In this document: piece after piece, positions 16,347 to 19,077 of the stretch | Position numbering within the stretch: position 1 is the first letter of the stretch | Layout: each line of letters begins with the position of its first letter | NCBI GenBank assembly: GCA_030267965.1 | Contig: BRYA01000804.1 | Coordinates: 9,694-28,770, forward strand | From: Triparma columacea | Taxonomy: Eukaryota > Sar > Bolidophyceae > Parmales > Triparmaceae | Direction: 5' to 3' | DNA: 19,077 bases | Notes under the pieces: model-generated | What the model was told of the DNA's origin: nothing | Databases searched by the model: none | The model's input: the letters and a program-made list of their open reading frames with translations, nothing else | Position numbers and translations under genes: made by a program

Positions 16347-18560
16347 ATGACTCTCGTTCTCCTTCTACTCTTCCTAACATGCATTATAGCTTACCCCCTA
16401 CCTCCCAACCAGCCCCAAAAGCGTATTCCAGTGACACTTGTATCTGGTTTCCTCGGTGCTGGTAAGTGCAGTTGGAGACAGCCAAAACTGTATCTTTGTC
16501 TCATCCCGTACTATCATATCTAATACCCCCTCCCCACCGCAGGCAAATCCACACTGCTTACCAATATTCTCACAAATGGCAATAGAAAGGTTGGCGTTGT
16601 TGTCAACGACATGGCTCAAGTCAACATTGATTCCAAGATGGTAAAGCAGAACAACTACGGCACCTCAGACCACGACATAGTCGAGCTAGACAACGGTTGC
16701 GCTTGTTGTGACGCTTCAGATGAGGTGAGAATGGGGGACTTGTCAAGGGGGAAATCTGAAAATTGGCGAGGCGATGACATTAACAATGCGTTCACTATGC
16801 CTCATACCACTGCTCGCAGCTCTTGACCTCTCTCTCTCGTTTAGTCACCCTCTCCGACCTCCGTCAGCAAGCTGATGACGCCGAGCCATTCAGCGATATT
16901 GTCATTGAGGCCTCCGGTATCTCTGACCCGACGGGGATCCGTAGGACCTTCCAGGACGCCGAGGTTTACGGGATGCCTTTGACGGACCGGGTGAAGCTGA
17001 AGAACATGGTTACCGTTGTCGACACCACCACGTTCCTCGACCACGTTGCTCGCCCAGCGCTTGTAAGCGAGGAGGAGACGCCCGATTTGTTTTACAGGAG
17101 CGAGGAGGAGAGGGAGAGGAAGGAGGAGAAGGAGAGGGAGTGGATGGACAGCCTGTCACCAGGATTGAAGGAGGCGATCGAGGCGGGAAGGGACAAGTAC
17201 TTCCCGACAACGGCCACCTCGCAAACCTCCTCTGTCTCCCAGTTGTGCATATCCCAGGTGGAGATAAGCGACGTGGTCATTCTGAACAAGTGCGACCTTC
17301 AGACCGAGGAGGTGAGGGTGGAAGACGATTAAATCGCATACAGGATTGCTAGGAGGAGTGTGGCGACGACTCAACGTCTACGTCTATATACCCCACCAAT
17401 TAAATTTACTAACCAACACCTACGCCTTGCCCGTTTCGCCCCATCAGAACATCCTCCTCGTGGAGAGGGTCGTTCAGAGTTTGAACCCCCGAGCCAAGGT
17501 GCTCCGTTGCTCTCGCGCCGCCGTTGACGTCGACTCGCTCCTTACTTACATAGGTGACGGCGAGGGCGTCGCTGACTGCGGGATTGTGGACGACCACAAG
17601 GACTTCGTGAGGGCCGCTGAGGGGGAAGGGAAGGAAGGGGCGCACGAATGCGAGGGAGTGGACTGCGAGCACCCGTCACACGACCATTCCCACGGCCACG
17701 AGGCGGATGGCGGCGATTGCAATGATCCAGATTGCTCCGATCCTTCCCACTCCCATTCCCATTCCCACTCCCACGAGGCGCACGACGGCGATTGCAACGA
17801 CCCAGATTGCTCCGATCCTTCCCACTCCCATTCCCACTCCCACGAGGTGCATGACGGCGATTGCAACGACCCAGATTGCTCCGATCCTTCCCACTCCCAT
17901 TCCCATTCCCACTCCCACTCCCCCACTCACGCCCACGGCGCCATCGGTTCCTTCGTGTTCCGTTCCCGCCGTCCCTTCCACCCCTCCCGCCTTTCTGCCT
18001 TTGTAAAATCGCACCTCTCGGGCCCATCCCCGACCGCCCTCCTCAGGGCAAAGGGATTCTGCTGGATGGCTAACTCGCACACCTCAGCTCTTTACTTTGC
18101 TTATGCGGGTGTTACGTTCGAGATGCAGGTGAGTCCTCTTGTCTAGGGTGTGTGTGTGTGTGTGGGGGGGGGGGTTAAAAACAGCTGTACGTCTCTCCAC
18201 TCACCCTCACTCTCCCGCGCTCCCCAGTGTCTTGGTCGTTGGTGGGCCTGTCTCCCCCGTTCCAGCTGGCCCCCGTCCTCCTCCGAAGCCATCCTCTCTG
18301 ATTTCGACCCTTCCCCTCTCGTCGGCGATCGGCGGAACGAGATTGTTTTCATCGGCCCTGGTATGTCCGACCCGAAGGATGAATTGAGACGGTTGATAGA
18401 GGGAGAGTTGGCTAATTCTCTCTTGAACGAAATAGAGATGAAGAAGTACGAGGGGTGTATAAGGGAGGGATTAGGAGAGGAGGTGGAGGAGACAATCGAC
18501 GGGGAGGCAAGTAAGATCTTCCCCCTACCTTCCGATTTCTCAATAAACGACATACAATAG
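16347..18560 (+). CDS. COG0523/CobW-family metal-binding GTPase with His-rich repeat and N-terminal signal sequence, 600 aa
   Basis: Exons: 16347-16461, 16543-16724, 16820-17311, 17448-18128, 18228-18560. All introns are GT-AG (81 to 136 nt) and the total is 1803 nt. Walker A is GFLGAGKST at 34-42, split by intron 1. The metal-site motif GCACC is at 90-94 (the family CxCC). EASGISDPT at 129-137 is the switch region, and NKCD (255-258) the guanine-specificity motif. The C-terminal CobW domain includes GDRRNEIVFIG. Residues 352-427 hold three repeats of a DCNDPDCSDPSH segment followed by (Ser-His) runs, a metal-buffering loop typical in kind but unusually large. COG0523 GTPases insert or deliver Zn, Co or other metals to client proteins. 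The N-terminus (MTLVLLLLFLTCIIA) looks like a signal peptide or anchor, implying ER/secretory or, in a secondary-plastid alga, plastid-directed location (inference). The subfamily cannot be fixed by eye. Confidence 0.92.
17712..17938 (+). repeat. Tandem coding repeat, units of 75 and 69 bp, encoding His/Cys metal-binding segments
   Basis: Unit starts are at 17712, 17787 and 17856. Each encodes GDCNDPDCSDPS followed by a variable (His-Ser) run and HE[A/V]HD; the third ends in SPTHAHG. Units differ mainly in the number of TCCCAC/TCCCAT Ser-His codon pairs, as expected from replication slippage. Each unit offers two Cys, several Asp and four to six His as metal ligands. Confidence 0.92.
18164..18174 (+). 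repeat. GT microsatellite and 11-G run near an intron 5' end
   Basis: Intron 4 of the GTPase gene (18129-18227) contains a TG repeat (about 18149-18163) and then 11 G's. Confidence 0.8.
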
Positions 18561-18822
18561 TACAACATCCTGTTCTCAAAAAGACAAAAGGATGAACTTG
18601 GTTTTCTTTCCGACGCGTAGTTTTGATTTATTATAGATCTAGTTTGTGGATTGTACACGATAGTCCTCCGCCTAGTTGTCAGGAAACATTTTATTTCAAA
18701 GAATGTGCAGATATGAATGCGAAACTGTGGAGAGAAATACAGGATTTCTCGGTGTTTTGCTAACTATTGCAGATATGTACGCGAAACTGTGGAGAGAAAT
18801 TGCAGGGTTTCTCGGTGTTTTG
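18561..18822. other. Convergent 3' intergenic region with poly(A) signals and a tandem duplication
   Basis: This 262-bp region lies between the GTPase stop and the terminal stop of the minus-strand gene. Minus-strand AATAAA occurs at 18690-18695 and 18627-18632. The 63-bp duplication at 18706-18830 fills the part next to the minus-strand gene. For the GTPase gene the only plus-strand AATAAA is at 18541-18546, inside its last codons. Confidence 0.6.
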
Positions 18823-18830
18823 CTAACTAT
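18706..18830 (-). repeat. 62/63-bp tandem duplication spanning a stop codon and 3' UTR
   Basis: Copies 18706-18767 and 18768-18830 differ at only a few positions. The gene-proximal copy contains the last codon and the TAG (18823-18825) of the minus-strand terminal exon; the distal copy repeats that stop region and the UTR. Confidence 0.92.
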
Positions 18831-19047
18831 GTTCTTCCCCTTCCCTCTTCTCTTTCTTGATTGGGACAGTAGTATCATTAGCAGGAACTTCCCCTTCCGT
18901 GGGCGCCTTTCTCTTTTCTCCCGCGACTTGGGGCTGCTCCTTTTGCTTCTGCTTTTCTAGTTCCTTTTGAGCCAGAAGTGCGTTTTGCTGCTGCTGCAGT
19001 AGGTAAGTCTGTTGCATCTTCTGGAACTGGTCTTGGTAGTGTAAGAA
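18823..19047 (-). CDS. 3'-terminal exon of a Gln-rich, basic, probably nuclear protein (partial)
   Basis: A minus-strand acceptor CCCTGTAG precedes the exon at 19047 after a long C tract that runs to the window end. The exon reads 74 residues in phase 0 to TAG at 18823-18825. It starts FLHYQDQFQKMQQTYLLQQQ, continues as a Gln/Lys/Glu helix, then has two basic clusters, GEKRKAP and IKKEKREG, that look like nuclear localisation signals. There are no other domains. I do not recognise the family. A transcription or chromatin-associated factor is possible but only by composition. The phase at the acceptor is inferred from the open frame. Confidence 0.65.
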   Translation of the reverse strand, partial: FLHYQDQFQKMQQTYLLQQQQNALLAQKELEKQKQKEQPQVAGEKRKAPTEGEVPANDTTVPIKKEKREGEEHS

Positions 19048-19077
19048 CTACAGGGGGTGGGGGGGGGGGGGGGGGGA

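Noticed and set aside
17712..17938. Possible CRISPR-like or satellite array
   Set aside because: The repeats are in frame within an exon, directly adjacent without spacers, and encode metal-binding peptide units.
17542..18080. Several long frames in the His-repeat region (Trp/Glu, Gly/Val or Pro/Ile-rich)
   Set aside because: All are shadows of the TCCCAC/TCCCAT repeat in other frames. Only the frame joined by splice sites carries the CobW C-terminal domain.

Overview
The window is nuclear DNA from a compact, GC-moderate eukaryotic genome. Genes sit about 100 to 450 bp apart on alternating strands. Introns are short (74 to 158 nt) with clean GT-AG borders, often GTGAG or GTAAG donors and CAG or TAG acceptors, and several genes end in AATAAA a short distance after the stop. 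The gene set fits a unicellular marine alga or protist, most plausibly a stramenopile (Parmales/Bolidophyceae or pelagophyte type): a VTC polyphosphate polymerase, a His-rich COG0523 GTPase, a PIH1-type CS domain, a secreted CotH-type protein with lamin-tail domains, and EF-hand/coiled-coil proteins. The lineage is inferred and not proven. I see no prokaryotic operons, CRISPR arrays, tRNAs, rRNAs or transposase genes.

Layout. 21-524 (+) is the last exon of an unrecognised protein. 656-4421 (-) is a five-exon gene for a 1103-residue EF-hand/PDZ-like/coiled-coil protein, converging on the first. 4747-6079 (+) is a two-exon ankyrin-SAM protein with a long acidic tail. It converges on 6236-7763 (-), a two-exon fusion of a PIH1-type CS domain to a 2-oxoglutarate/Fe(II) oxygenase. 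Only 105 bp separates that gene's start from the divergent single-exon gene 7869-10109 (+), a multi-pass membrane protein with a 110-residue tandem repeat. 10279-13582 (-) is a six-exon secreted protein: signal peptide, lamin-tail domain, CotH kinase-like domain, Cys-rich region, second lamin-tail domain, hydrophobic C-terminus. 14027-15567 (+) is a two-exon VTC polymerase with a DUF202 membrane module and no SPX domain. A 780-bp spacer with a very AT-rich core (about 21% GC) follows. 16347-18560 (+) is a five-exon COG0523/CobW GTPase with a signal-peptide-like N-terminus and a large His/Cys repeat. 18823-19047 (-) is the last exon of a Gln-rich, basic, probably nuclear protein cut by the window end.

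Exon models were built by joining frames across canonical splice sites. In every multi-exon gene all phases agree and the total length is a multiple of three, which is strong internal support. The genes do not form one pathway. Polyphosphate synthesis and the metal-binding GTPase could both bear on phosphate and metal storage, but adjacency in a eukaryote is weak evidence for that.

The most unusual features are two independent tandem duplications (about 70 and 63 bp), each spanning the stop codon and start of the 3' UTR of a minus-strand gene; pure-C tracts acting as the polypyrimidine tracts of three introns, two of which are where the window begins and ends; a CS-oxygenase fusion; an SPX-less VTC polymerase; and a virus-structural-like beta segment inside the large EF-hand protein.
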